A stretch of DNA of 64,000 nucleotides from Actinomycetota bacterium (GTDB taxonomy: Bacteria > Actinomycetota > Acidimicrobiia > Acidimicrobiales > RAAP-2). Below, in pieces: positions 10,090 through 20,015 of the stretch (its first letter is position 1; every line of letters starts with the position of its first letter). The stretch spans positions 62,001 through 126,000 of the forward strand of contig WLNI01000002.1 in assembly GCA_009699875.1 (NCBI GenBank), written 5' to 3'. The notes under the pieces are model-generated. The model saw only the letters and a program-made list of their open reading frames with translations. It searched no databases and was not told the origin of the DNA. A program made the position numbers and the translations under genes.

Positions 10090-11016
10090 ATGCCAATCAC
10101 CCCAAGTAAGAGCATCTGGATGGACGGCGAACTTGTCGACTGGGACAAGGCCACTGTTCACGTTCTCACGCACAGTCTTCACTACGGATCGGGAGCATTT
10201 GAAGGAATCCGTGCCTATAAAACCGACAAAGGTGTCGCCGTTTTTCGACTTCAAGATCACATTGAACGACTCTTTCGGTCGTGCCGGATCTTGATGATCG
10301 ATGTTCCTTACAGCGTTGAAGAGATCGTGAATGCGACAAAAGAAGTTGTTCGGGCGAATGAGCTCCACGATGGTTGCTACATCAGACCTCTGGTCTACCT
10401 CGGTTACGGCGAAATGGGATTGAATCCACTGCCGTGCTCGGTGAACGTCTCAATCGCAGCGTGGCCATGGGGGACCTACCTCGGCGACGAAGGGGTCAAT
10501 AATGGTGTCACGACGAAGATCAGTTCGTGGCAGCGCCATGACTCAAACGCAGTCCCAACCGCAGCGAAGAGCACAGGGATGTACGTCAACTCGTCTCTCG
10601 CCAAAGTCGAAGCGCTGAAGGCTGGGTATGACGAGGCGATCCTCCTCGCCCCAGATGGCAAAGTTTCTGAGTGCACGGGCGAGAACCTCTTCATCGTCCA
10701 TAACGGAGTGATCTACTCACCCCTGCATTCGGATCAAGGTTCCCTCGAGGGCATTACCGGAGAATCGATTGAGACGATTGCCAGAGACTTAGGCTTCGAA
10801 GTTCGCTATCAGCCGTTGATCCGAACGGATCTGTACCTTGCCGACGAGGCATTTTTAACGGGAACAGCAGCTGAAGTTGTTCCTATCCGTTCAGTGGATG
10901 ATCGCTTAGTTGGCGATGGAACGCCCGGGCCGATCACGAAGAAGGTTCAAAGCACGTACTTCGAAACCGTTCGCGGCGAACATAAGCAATATGACTCCTG
11001 GCTCGCGTATGTCTAA
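10090..11016 (+). CDS. ilvE: Branched-chain amino acid aminotransferase IlvE
   Basis: A 308-residue fold-type IV PLP aminotransferase, close in length to E. coli IlvE. The start region WMDGELVDWDKATVHVLTHSLHYGSGAFEGIRAY is typical of the branched-chain subgroup. The PLP lysine falls near AKSTGMYVNSSLAKVEA, and SECTGENLFIVHNG follows. It carries out the last transamination for leucine, isoleucine and valine. It starts 3 bases after leuB, and its last codons overlap the proposed cimA start. D-amino-acid transaminase and ADC lyase share the fold but lack this N-terminal pattern. Confidence 0.96.
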   Translation: MPITPSKSIWMDGELVDWDKATVHVLTHSLHYGSGAFEGIRAYKTDKGVAVFRLQDHIERLFRSCRILMIDVPYSVEEIVNATKEVVRANELHDGCYIRPLVYLGYGEMGLNPLPCSVNVSIAAWPWGTYLGDEGVNNGVTTKISSWQRHDSNAVPTAAKSTGMYVNSSLAKVEALKAGYDEAILLAPDGKVSECTGENLFIVHNGVIYSPLHSDQGSLEGITGESIETIARDLGFEVRYQPLIRTDLYLADEAFLTGTAAEVVPIRSVDDRLVGDGTPGPITKKVQSTYFETVRGEHKQYDSWLAYV

Positions 11017-12646
11017 ACACAGTCATGACATGGAGTCGCATCACTACGACTTACCGAACCTCCCTCAAGCGGTTGACATCTTTGACACCATCTTGAGAGA
11101 CGGGAGTCAACAAGAAGGTCTCTCGCTCACGGTCGAAGACAAGATCCGAGTAGCTGAACAACTTGATCATCTTGGCGTCGCCTATATCGAGGGTGGCTGG
11201 CCAGGTGCGAATCCGAAAGATACCGAGTTCTTTCGCCGCTTCAAGCACGAGCTGACCCTCAAGACATCAACACTCGTGGCGTTTGGATCAACTCGACGTG
11301 CTGGTCATGCGACCGAAAGCGACGAAGTGTTGCGCGCCCTCGTTGAGGCAGACACCGAGGTGGTGTGCATCGTGGCTAAGACCTGGGACCGCCATGTCGA
11401 AGAGGCGCTCAAGACGTCGCTTGATGAGGCTGTCGCTATGGTTTCAGACTCGGTGGAGTTCTTAACGAAGAATGACAAAAGAGTGTTCCTAGACGGTGAA
11501 CATTTCTTCGATGGTTTTCGAGAGAATCCAGAGTTTGCGCTCCGAGTCTTAGGTGCAGCCGAACAGGCGGGCGCTGAGTGTCTTGTGCTTTGCGACACAA
11601 ACGGAGGGTCACTCCCTGGGGATATCACACACACCGTGGCGCACGTCCGTGAATCGATCACTTCGACGTCGCTAGGTATCCACTGCCATAACGATGCGGG
11701 CGTCGCTGTCGCGAACTCACTTGCAGCAGTTTCAGCTGGGGTAACCCAAGTCCAGGGCTGTATCAATGGGTACGGAGAGCGAGCGGGCAATACCGACCTT
11801 TCGGCAGCGATTCCAGACCTCTCCTTGAAACTCAATGTTCGAACCATTCCACTCGAGAGGCTGGAGCGGCTGACGCCAGTTGCTCATCACATTGCCGAGT
11901 TGGTCAACCATGCCCCTTCATCCCAACAGCCGTATGTAGGCACTTCGGTGTTTGCACACAAGGGTGGGCTTCATGCATCGGCAGTTGCAAAGTCGAAAGA
12001 TCTCTATGAGCACATCGATCCTTCTTTAGTTGGAAATGGAACTCGAGTGGTGGTCTCAGAGATGGCTGGTCGCTCTACATTGGCGATGAAAGCCACTGAA
12101 CTTGGCCTTGACCTTGATGGGGCAGTCCTCGGTGAGATCCTTGATGAACTCAAAGCGTTGGAGCACGCGGGCTATCACTTCGAAGTTGCAGATGGATCTC
12201 TTGAACTGCTCCTGCGTCGAGCGACGGGATGGAAGCCAGAGTTCTTTGACGTCGAGTCCTATCGAGTCATCACTGATCACACTGGTGATGACTCAGGAAC
12301 GGTTACGACCGAAGCCACGGTCAAGGTTCGAATTGGTGATCAGCGATTTGAGGCAACGGCCGAGGGGAATGGACCGGTCAATGCCCTTGATGCGGCACTA
12401 CGAGAATGTATTGGCTCTCATTTTGGGGCCCTCGCCCATATCCGCCTCACTGACTATCGGGTTCGGGTTCTCGATACCGGAGTTGGCACAGGAGCGGTAA
12501 CCAGAGTGCTGATTGACTCTGACGATGGTGAGAAGACCTGGACGACCATTGGGGTTTCTGAGAACATCATCGAGGCCAGTTGGCAGGCGCTCTATGCCTC
12601 GATCATTTTTGGTCTCGTTCATGCTCAATTACGCAGCGACGGCTGA
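11009..12646 (+). CDS. cimA: (R)-citramalate synthase CimA
   Basis: From ATG at 11009 this is a 545-residue LeuA-like synthase. VDIFDTILRDGSQQEG and AYIEGGWPGANPKDTEFF are characteristic of the CimA branch and not of LeuA, which here is encoded separately. LGIHCHNDAGVAVANSLAAV holds the metal-binding histidines, and VFAHKGGLHASAV follows. The C-terminal domain is the LeuA-type allosteric domain. It condenses pyruvate with acetyl-CoA, feeding LeuCD and LeuB to make 2-oxobutyrate for isoleucine without threonine deaminase. The ORF-track start at 10910 would overlap ilvE by over 100 bases. ATG at 11009 overlaps it by 8 and is preferred. Confidence 0.93.
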   Translation: MSKHSHDMESHHYDLPNLPQAVDIFDTILRDGSQQEGLSLTVEDKIRVAEQLDHLGVAYIEGGWPGANPKDTEFFRRFKHELTLKTSTLVAFGSTRRAGHATESDEVLRALVEADTEVVCIVAKTWDRHVEEALKTSLDEAVAMVSDSVEFLTKNDKRVFLDGEHFFDGFRENPEFALRVLGAAEQAGAECLVLCDTNGGSLPGDITHTVAHVRESITSTSLGIHCHNDAGVAVANSLAAVSAGVTQVQGCINGYGERAGNTDLSAAIPDLSLKLNVRTIPLERLERLTPVAHHIAELVNHAPSSQQPYVGTSVFAHKGGLHASAVAKSKDLYEHIDPSLVGNGTRVVVSEMAGRSTLAMKATELGLDLDGAVLGEILDELKALEHAGYHFEVADGSLELLLRRATGWKPEFFDVESYRVITDHTGDDSGTVTTEATVKVRIGDQRFEATAEGNGPVNALDAALRECIGSHFGALAHIRLTDYRVRVLDTGVGTGAVTRVLIDSDDGEKTWTTIGVSENIIEASWQALYASIIFGLVHAQLRSDG

Positions 12647-12656
12647 GTCCAGGCGG

Positions 12657-12662
12657 TAAGTT
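12657..12662 (+). promoter_or_regulatory. -10 box, leaderless start
   Basis: TAAGTT ends 6 bases before the ATG at 12669, and no ribosome binding site is present. Confidence 0.5.
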
Positions 12663-12668
12663 ACTTCC

Positions 12669-13175
12669 ATGACCCAGCCCACATTTGTCCCGATCACTGA
12701 TTCGGATCAAGTTCGCCCTTCATTTCATCTTGAGAGCGCGTCACACGTCGTGGGGAAACTTTCTGAGGTTCATACCCCTCAACAGCCTGAAGGAAATGGA
12801 TTAGGTTTTCACGGGCCAGACCAGGGCTACGCCCTGACTCTCGCGAAGAGGATGGCGAAAAAGTTTGTTCTCACGCCAGGTGAAAACTCAAAAGACGTTC
12901 AAGTTGGTGTTGCCATGATTGCGGGGCGCAGAGCAGCGCTGATTGGCCGTGCACCAACGGTCTATGACCTTGAAGTAGCACTTGGGATCTTTGGCTTCTT
13001 GATGGCCGCCCCCGATGATCTTGTGGCCTATAGAAAAGGCGTGTTTCAGTCGCTAAGCCACAACTATGTTTCGCAGCGTGATCTCGTGGACCAGATACCT
13101 GATGCCACGTTGAAGCTCACTCCGCAAGACGTGGCAAGCCCACGTGCAGATTGGCGAGAACTCGTCGGAGCCTGA
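12669..13175 (+). CDS. Conserved hypothetical protein, 168 residues
   Basis: I do not recognise this protein. It is soluble, with no signal peptide or membrane span, and has a mixed composition. The middle part (YALTLAKRMAKKF, then VGVAMIAGRRAALIGRAP and a hydrophobic helix-like ALGIFGFL) looks like an alpha/beta or all-alpha domain, and the C-terminus is amphipathic. TAAGTT six bases before the ATG suggests its own leaderless promoter, so it need not be part of the leuB operon although it begins 22 bases after cimA. A convergent hypothetical gene follows. Codon use looks like that of the neighbours, so I see no sign of recent transfer. Confidence 0.75.
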   Translation: MTQPTFVPITDSDQVRPSFHLESASHVVGKLSEVHTPQQPEGNGLGFHGPDQGYALTLAKRMAKKFVLTPGENSKDVQVGVAMIAGRRAALIGRAPTVYDLEVALGIFGFLMAAPDDLVAYRKGVFQSLSHNYVSQRDLVDQIPDATLKLTPQDVASPRADWRELVGA

Positions 13176-13187
13176 TCGTCGTCTGAA

Positions 13188-13208
13188 AATAACCCCTTAT
13201 TGAAGGGC
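13188..13208 (-). terminator. Short hairpin between convergent genes
   Basis: On the minus strand CCCTT-CAAT-AAGGG is followed by TTATTTTC. The hairpin includes the stop codon of the minus-strand gene, so it is a weak candidate terminator for that gene. Confidence 0.4.
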
Positions 13209-13682
13209 TTTGATGACCGTCTTGTCACCATTTGAGACCGATGAGATCGGTGAAACATTTCCCTGCAGTGCCAGGGTCTCTCCGCTGGTGGAATTCTTAA
13301 AATAGAGGTGGCGGCTTAAGCCAAACTTCTTGATTGATACCTCCACCGATTTTCGCTCTATCGAATAGTAAAGCTTTGATGCTCCCTGATTCGTCACCCA
13401 GTCGAAAAGATGGATGTGAGAATCTCCCACAGCAACGAGGACTCGATAGCCGTCGTACCCTTGCTTTTGGGCTTCGTGACTTCTTTGTGCGTGCATCGCC
13501 CCCGCACTTCCAACTGCGTCACCGGCAACTCCAGCTATCGCACCCCCTGTCATGCCGCCGACTATGCCCCAACCAACAAGTTTGAGATATTTGTCTTTGA
13601 ACGCGAAAATCCCTGCGGCACCAATCGACTCATCACCACTCAAGGTTTTGGCACTTGCAATAAGTTGTTCAATATTGCTCAT
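13197..13682 (-). CDS. Hypothetical protein with glycine-zipper segment
   Basis: This protein has 161 residues and I do not recognise the family. After a short N-terminal part it holds a glycine/alanine-rich stretch, GWGIVGGMTGGAIAGVAGDAVGSAGA, that resembles a glycine zipper and may be membrane associated. The C-terminal half (YRVLVAVGDSHIHLFDWV, then a region rich in beta-type residues) looks like a small beta-rich domain of the PH-like or band-7-adjacent kind often seen in actinobacterial hypothetical proteins. That likeness is only an impression. ATG at 13682 has AAAAGG about 11 bases upstream. It is convergent with the gene ending at 13175. Confidence 0.7.
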   Translation of the reverse strand: MSNIEQLIASAKTLSGDESIGAAGIFAFKDKYLKLVGWGIVGGMTGGAIAGVAGDAVGSAGAMHAQRSHEAQKQGYDGYRVLVAVGDSHIHLFDWVTNQGASKLYYSIERKSVEVSIKKFGLSRHLYFKNSTSGETLALQGNVSPISSVSNGDKTVIKALQ

Positions 13683-13893
13683 TCGAATGACACCTTTTCG
13701 CCGCCGATCACTCTGTTGCTCACCATAGCGTTACGAAGGTTCAATGGACGAGCACAACACCGGTCTCAAGCATCGAATCGAGAACGTCCACGCTCGGTTT
13801 CTGTGCCTGATCCGAGGCCATCCCGGCAATATTGAGTATTGCGCAGTACCGTGACGATCAGATATTCAGAACCTTGCCAAAGGAGATCTTGCC

Positions 13894-15342
13894 ATGGCGT
13901 TTAAGCGTATTGCTTCACAAAACTTTGTGCTTGCGGCAATGATCGTGGCGGTGTCAATGACCTTCATTGACCAGACGATCATTGCCTTGGCGATTCCCCA
14001 GATTCAATCGAAACTGCATCTGACAGAGAGTGGCGTTCAATGGGTCATTAACGGCTACATCTTGGCTTTGGCGGCCTCGTTCATGATGGCGGGAAAGTTT
14101 GCAGATTCATTCGGTCACAGAAAGATGGTTCTTTTTGGAACCCTCCTATTTGCGGCCTCGTCAGCAGCATGTGGATTCACGCCGGTGAATGGTTCTTCAG
14201 AAGCCTGGATCATTGCATTTCGAGTCCTCCAGGGTGTGGGTGCAGCATTCTTATTCTCTGCAGCGCTGTCACTCGTAATTGCCACCATCCCACTCGCCCA
14301 AAGAGGTATCAAACTGGCAATCTTCTTTGCCATCACAGGAGCCATGACTGGAATCGGACCTCTTCTTGGTGGCTATCTCACCGAGTGGACCTGGCGAGCA
14401 GTCTTCTGGGTGAATATCCCCGTCGCGATAGTGGCGCTTGTCTTGATTCTCATGAGCGACCCCGTTGATGAAGTTCACAAGATGCCAATTGACTGGACTG
14501 GAACCGTGTTAGTCGCTGCTGGAATGTTCTTGAGCGTATTCGGTTTTCAGCACGCTTCGACTTGGGGATGGCAGAACGTCAAAACATTGGGGTGCATCAT
14601 TGTTGGCATCGCCATTTTGGTGCTCTTCGTTCTGGCGGAGCTTCGAGCGAAACACCCACTGATTAATTTGCGAATTTATAAGATTCGAGCATTTTTTGTA
14701 GAGAGTCTTGTCTTGTTTTTTGCATCGATGGTCTTTGTCTCTCTGTTCTTCTTTGCAAGTCTCTACGCTCAGGTGTCACTCGGAGATTCATCGTCACAGG
14801 CAGGGCTTTATATCCTGATCTTCTTCATCGGCTTTGCCCCAGCAGCGATGCGAGGTGGCAAAATTATGGACAAGGTGGGCGCCAAGGGCGTCGTGGTTGT
14901 TGGCGGCGCGGTAGCAACGATTGGGTTCTTTCTCTGGGCACAACGGCTTCCGGACCTCTCCTCTTCGAATCAGTGGTGGGCCATCATCATCGCTGGTGCT
15001 GGGATGGGTCTCATCATTGGTCCAGCGAGTACTGATGCGAGCAACCGTTCACCTCGCGAGACCTACGGAGAAGTCACGGGGATTCTCCAAACAATTCGCT
15101 ACTACGGCTCCTCGGTCGGACTTGCCGTCTTGGCAACGATTTTGGCAAATCGAACAATGTCGGGAACTACGTATCGCCAAGAAGCAAGCACGGCAGCTGG
15201 ACGTCTGGACTTTTCGAATGGGATGAAAGACGTGTTCTACGCCATGGCCGCCATCATGGCCGTCACCTTCGTCATTGCCCTCGTTGGGCTGCGAAAAGGG
15301 ATCCAAGAAGAGATCCCTGACCTTGAGGTCACCTCCGCATAG
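13894..15342 (+). CDS. MFS drug exporter, DHA2 (EmrB/QacA) type
   Basis: A 482-residue membrane transporter with about 14 predicted spans. The start AMIVAVSMTFIDQTIIALAIPQIQ carries the D-x-T-I-V/I-A-L-P motif C-like signature of 14-span DHA2 proteins. GKFADSFGHRKMVLFG is the loop 2-3 motif A, and GIGPLLGGYLTEWTWRAVFWVN is the antiporter motif with the usual W-R-W-x-F segment. It should export lipophilic compounds in exchange for protons. AAAGGAG precedes the ATG by 8-9 bases. It sits upstream of acyl-CoA catabolic genes, but no regulator is adjacent, so the substrate is open. Confidence 0.9.
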   Translation: MAFKRIASQNFVLAAMIVAVSMTFIDQTIIALAIPQIQSKLHLTESGVQWVINGYILALAASFMMAGKFADSFGHRKMVLFGTLLFAASSAACGFTPVNGSSEAWIIAFRVLQGVGAAFLFSAALSLVIATIPLAQRGIKLAIFFAITGAMTGIGPLLGGYLTEWTWRAVFWVNIPVAIVALVLILMSDPVDEVHKMPIDWTGTVLVAAGMFLSVFGFQHASTWGWQNVKTLGCIIVGIAILVLFVLAELRAKHPLINLRIYKIRAFFVESLVLFFASMVFVSLFFFASLYAQVSLGDSSSQAGLYILIFFIGFAPAAMRGGKIMDKVGAKGVVVVGGAVATIGFFLWAQRLPDLSSSNQWWAIIIAGAGMGLIIGPASTDASNRSPRETYGEVTGILQTIRYYGSSVGLAVLATILANRTMSGTTYRQEASTAAGRLDFSNGMKDVFYAMAAIMAVTFVIALVGLRKGIQEEIPDLEVTSA

Positions 15343-15421
15343 CCCAGAAGCCGAAGCAATTTCCCAGATTCATCGTCCACTTCTCACGCACGCAGGCTCA
15401 TATTTCTGACTGCTAAGTTTC

Positions 15422-15435
15422 GAGAACGTGTTCTT
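15422..15435. promoter_or_regulatory. KstR-like operator upstream of thiolase
   Basis: GAGAACGTGTTCTT contains the inner palindrome AGAAC-GT-GTTCT, which fits the AACnnGTT core of the mycobacterial KstR consensus. The outer T and A of that consensus are replaced by G and T. It lies about 50 bases before the thiolase ATG. A better match is found between the ligase and SDR genes. Confidence 0.5.
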
Positions 15436-15468
15436 GTTTCTTCTCGTTGTCAGAGAAGAAACCAATAG

Positions 15469-16656
<1,188 letters not shown>

Positions 16657-16803
16657 ATACGGTCTCTATCGACTGAGTATGAACTAAAGCGCCCAGTCCT
16701 CACTTCACCTCTGGAGTGTCTATGGATCAAGTGAGTTCCTAGAATTGCTGGGATCGACTCGAGCATATTTTGTCAGGGAGCATGAGTTAATGGAAGGAGC
16801 ATC

Positions 16804-17598
16804 ATGATCGGAACTGAAAATTTGACCTACGAGGTGGTGGGACAGACCGCAATCGTGACCATGAATCGGCCCGAAGCGAAAAATGCACTTTCGCTGCCAA
16901 TGCTGGTAGGGATGGTTGACAGTTGGATGGAGATTGACGCCAATGACGACATCCGCTGTGCAATTCTCACCGGGGCAGGCGGGACGTTCTGTGCGGGAAT
17001 GGATCTCAAATCCATGGGCGAGCCTGGTAACGAAATCTACGCAGAACGCATGGCGCAAGATCCTGACCTTCACTGGAAAGCACTGCTTCGCCACTACAAC
17101 GTCAAGAAGCCGTTGATCGCCGCCGTTGAGGGCTACGCGGTGGCGGGCGGCACCGAGATCCTCCAAGCCACAGATATTCGAGTCGCCGGTGAAAGTGCCA
17201 CGTTTGGCGTCTTTGAAGCTCGCAGGGGACTCTTTCCTCTCGGTGGCTCGACGGTACGACTCCGCCGACAGATCCCTTACACCGTGGCAATGGATTTGTT
17301 GTTGACAGGCCGCCCTGTGCCCGCTCAAGAGGCCAAAGAGATTGGGTTAATTGGCCACGTCGTCCCTGATGGGACCGCACTCGACAAAGCGATGGAGATC
17401 GCAGCGATGATCTGTGCCAACGGACCGCTCGCCGTCGAAGCCATCAAGCGATCCGTTCTTGAAACTGAAGGCATGAGTGAAGTCGATGGCTTAGCCAGAG
17501 AGCTTGAACTTGGCTGGCCAGTCTTTGCGAGTGATGATGCCAAGGAGGGCCCAAAAGCCTTTGCCGAGAAGCGTCCCGCAAACTTTAAAAAGAAATGA
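16804..17598 (+). CDS. Enoyl-CoA hydratase/isomerase (crotonase) family
   Basis: A 264-residue crotonase. The oxyanion-hole segment [13 protein letters not shown] and the active-site region [17 protein letters not shown] are visible. The two glutamates used by hydratases are both kept, in GGTE and in FGVFEARRG. Hydration of trans-2-enoyl-CoA is therefore possible, although the substrate is unknown. The ATG follows GGAAGGAG by a few bases. The stop overlaps the start of the thioesterase gene by 4 bases, so the two proteins are made together. The 147-base gap before it holds no obvious palindrome. Confidence 0.92.
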   Translation: MIGTENLTYEVVGQTAIVTMNRPEAKNALSLPMLVGMVDSWMEIDANDDIRCAILTGAGGTFCAGMDLKSMGEPGNEIYAERMAQDPDLHWKALLRHYNVKKPLIAAVEGYAVAGGTEILQATDIRVAGESATFGVFEARRGLFPLGGSTVRLRRQIPYTVAMDLLLTGRPVPAQEAKEIGLIGHVVPDGTALDKAMEIAAMICANGPLAVEAIKRSVLETEGMSEVDGLARELELGWPVFASDDAKEGPKAFAEKRPANFKKK

Positions 17599-18314
17599 CC
17601 AATCTTCGACCCGACTTACCAGATGATGCATCCGTCCGAAACGGAACTCCGCTCAGCTCGCACGACCATCCCCGCAACGATGTGGCGTCGTCGGTTCGCG
17701 ACGTGATCCACACGTTAGTGACCAAAGAGATTCCTGATGAGGTCTTGGAGGCAGAAGCAGTGGTGATCGCCGAGTCCGCTGATCGATTGAGAGACGCCGT
17801 CATTGAAGGCAAGCGTCCGCGAGATACGTCACCAGTGATTACTGATCACCCCCAAGACTTTTTTCCCTTTGGTCCAACAACCGGTCGGGCAAACCCCATG
17901 GCGCTCCCGATCGATATCTGGGCGGTCGATACCGAGACCTATCCCGAGATTCGAGGGCAAGCTGTCTTCACTGAGACCTATGAAGGCCCACCAACCTGTG
18001 TCCACGGTGGGATCATTTCCCTGATCTTCGACGAACTTTTGGGGAATGCCTCTCTCATCGCAGGAGTCCCCGCCATGACCGGAACGTTGACGATCCGCTA
18101 CAAGAAGCCAACCCCGTTACTTCACAAACTCGATCTCGTGGCCAAGATGGTGAGAGTTGAAGGTCGAAAAGCTCACGTCTACGGGTCAATCTCTCTCGAT
18201 GGAGAGGTCACCGCTGAAGCAGAGGGGATCTTCGTGGTCGTCCCCCACGAGAGAATGATTGACAACGCAGAGCGGCACTCCGCTCGTGTCGCCCAAGAGC
18301 GAACAGAGAGTTAG
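17595..18314 (+). CDS. PaaI-like hotdog-fold thioesterase
   Basis: A 239-residue protein with a hotdog thioesterase domain in its C-terminal 150 residues. The signature [20 protein letters not shown] (H-G-G then D/E) is the PaaI/YbgC-like active site, and [20 protein letters not shown] follows. The N-terminal 90 residues are acidic and helical, with no clear domain; they may help assembly. It should hydrolyse an acyl-CoA formed in the pathway of the upstream crotonase. The ATGA overlap couples it to the crotonase. Its stop overlaps that of the convergent ligase gene by 4 bases. Confidence 0.87.
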   Translation: MTNLRPDLPDDASVRNGTPLSSHDHPRNDVASSVRDVIHTLVTKEIPDEVLEAEAVVIAESADRLRDAVIEGKRPRDTSPVITDHPQDFFPFGPTTGRANPMALPIDIWAVDTETYPEIRGQAVFTETYEGPPTCVHGGIISLIFDELLGNASLIAGVPAMTGTLTIRYKKPTPLLHKLDLVAKMVRVEGRKAHVYGSISLDGEVTAEAEGIFVVVPHERMIDNAERHSARVAQERTES

Positions 18315-19864
18315 ATCGCTCGCTCGTGGCCTTCCCAGTAGGGATCGCGCAGTTTTCGCTTGTAGAGCTTTCCCGAGGGGTCTCGAGGCATCTCATTCGT
18401 GAAGTCAATTGACTTCGGCGTCTTGAACTTAGCCACCTTGTCAGAGAGAAACTCCAAGATCTCTGCCTCTAAGGCAGCATCACCAACTACGCCGTCAGCG
18501 GGTTCAATGACCGCTTTGACCTCTTCGCCCCAGTCGGCGTGGGGGATTCCAAAGACCGCAACGTCGCCGACTTTGGGATGCATGAGAATCGCTCCCTCAA
18601 TCTCAGCGGGATAGATGTTGGCCCCACCCGAGATGATCATGTCGGTCTTTCGGTCGCAGAGGAAGAGAAAGCCGTCTTCGTCGAGGTACCCAATATCTCC
18701 GACCGTGAAGAAGGTGCCAATGCGATTATCAGCGGTCTTCTCTTTGTCGTTGTGATACTCAAAGGTTCCCGTCTGCATTGACATGTAGACCGTTCCAATT
18801 TCATTGGGGGTTGCGATTCGATTGCCATCGTCATCGAAAATCCCAATCTCCGAAATAGGCCATGGCTTTCCAACGGTCCCGGGTTTGCCCAGCCACTCAT
18901 CTGCAGTTACCACCGTTCCGCCACCTTCGCTGGCGGCGTAGTACTCGTCAACGGCGTTTCCCCACCATGCGATCATCTGCTTCTTGATCTCGATGGGACA
19001 CGGTGCAGCTGCGTGGATCATGTGGCGCAGTGACGAGACGTCGTAGCTCATGCGCTCTTCTTCAGGAAGGCTCAAGAGCCGGTGAAACTGAGTGGGGACC
19101 ATGTGGGACGTCGTGACCTTGTACTTTTCGATGAGACGCAGCATCTCAGCAGGACTCCACTTGTCCATGATGACCAAGGTATGGCCCAAATGGATAGAGC
19201 CACCAGCGAATCGAAGCACGGCGGTGTGATAGAGCGGCGAGCCAACAATGTGGACATTGTCGTCTTGGGGTTGAATACCAAAGAGGAAGAGAATGCCACT
19301 TAATCCCAGTGCTGCTTCTTCGGGGCTAGCTCCCGAGAGTGCTCGATAGACACCCTTGGGTTTTCCGGTGGTTCCAGAGGTGTAGTTCATGACGTCACCA
19401 ATGGTTCTGTTCTCTGGGGTCGTCGTGGGCTGGACACTCAAGAGTCGTTCGTAAGAACTAAAGCCTTTAATTTCGCCTACGGCTAGACATGCCGTCCCTG
19501 GCATGCCGGCATCACCGGCAGCGTCCAAGGCAATGTCTTCAAAGCGTTCGTGGGTGATGAAGACTTGCGCACCAGAGTCCTCGAGGATGTACCCAACTTC
19601 GGATCCAACTAAGTGGAAGTTATTTGGAACCAAGTACCACCCGGCCTGGAGACAGGCGAGATAGACCTCAATCATCTCTTGTCCATTCGGCAGCAATGTG
19701 GCGACGACGTCGCCAGGTTTGAGGCCAAAACCTCGCAGAGCATGGACAAGTTGATTGGAGCGACCCAAGAGTTCCCCAGCGGTCACTTCCTTGCCATCAG
19801 GGGTCACCAGGGCCAAATGGTCCGGTGATTCGGTTGCGAATGCCCAGAATCCCAGATCACCCAT
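18311..19864 (-). CDS. Acyl-CoA synthetase (fatty or steroid acid-CoA ligase, FadD family)
   Basis: A 517-residue ANL-superfamily AMP-forming ligase. YTSGTTGKPKGVYRAL is the P-loop, AASEGGG and GDIGYLDEDGFLFLCDRKTDMIISGG give the A5-A8 region, and SGKLYKRKLRDPYW holds the A10 lysine. It activates a carboxylic acid as an acyl-CoA. The ORF track begins 22 codons earlier, but MGDLGFWAFA at 19864 has GAGG upstream and is the natural start. It diverges from the SDR gene around a perfect KstR-like palindrome, which points to steroid or long-chain acid catabolism. The exact substrate is not readable from sequence. Confidence 0.92.
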   Translation of the reverse strand: MGDLGFWAFATESPDHLALVTPDGKEVTAGELLGRSNQLVHALRGFGLKPGDVVATLLPNGQEMIEVYLACLQAGWYLVPNNFHLVGSEVGYILEDSGAQVFITHERFEDIALDAAGDAGMPGTACLAVGEIKGFSSYERLLSVQPTTTPENRTIGDVMNYTSGTTGKPKGVYRALSGASPEEAALGLSGILFLFGIQPQDDNVHIVGSPLYHTAVLRFAGGSIHLGHTLVIMDKWSPAEMLRLIEKYKVTTSHMVPTQFHRLLSLPEEERMSYDVSSLRHMIHAAAPCPIEIKKQMIAWWGNAVDEYYAASEGGGTVVTADEWLGKPGTVGKPWPISEIGIFDDDGNRIATPNEIGTVYMSMQTGTFEYHNDKEKTADNRIGTFFTVGDIGYLDEDGFLFLCDRKTDMIISGGANIYPAEIEGAILMHPKVGDVAVFGIPHADWGEEVKAVIEPADGVVGDAALEAEILEFLSDKVAKFKTPKSIDFTNEMPRDPSGKLYKRKLRDPYWEGHERAI

Positions 19865-19932
19865 TGGTCGCCTCTTTCTCTTGGTCTCACGATTGTGCTC
19901 AAAGCAGATAACGTCTCTGCCTAAGAGCACGG

Positions 19933-19946
19933 TAGAACACGTTCTA
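19933..19946. promoter_or_regulatory. KstR-like operator between ligase and SDR
   Basis: TAGAACACGTTCTA matches every defined position of the mycobacterial KstR consensus TnnAACnnGTTnnA. It sits midway in the divergent spacer, about 68 bases from each start codon, where one dimer pair could repress both genes. A regulator gene is not in the window. Confidence 0.65.
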
Positions 19947-19949
19947 AGG

Positions 19950-19968
19950 GGTCGTCAACGAGACGACC
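19950..19968. repeat. Perfect inverted repeat next to the KstR-like site
   Basis: GGTCGTC and GACGACC flank the five bases AACGA. It lies just downstream of the KstR-like palindrome on the SDR side and may be a second operator or an RNA hairpin in the 5' leader of the SDR transcript. Confidence 0.5.
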
Positions 19969-20015
19969 TAGCCAAGGTGACTACTGGGCAAGAACATCAA
20001 GAATTCGGAGGAATC

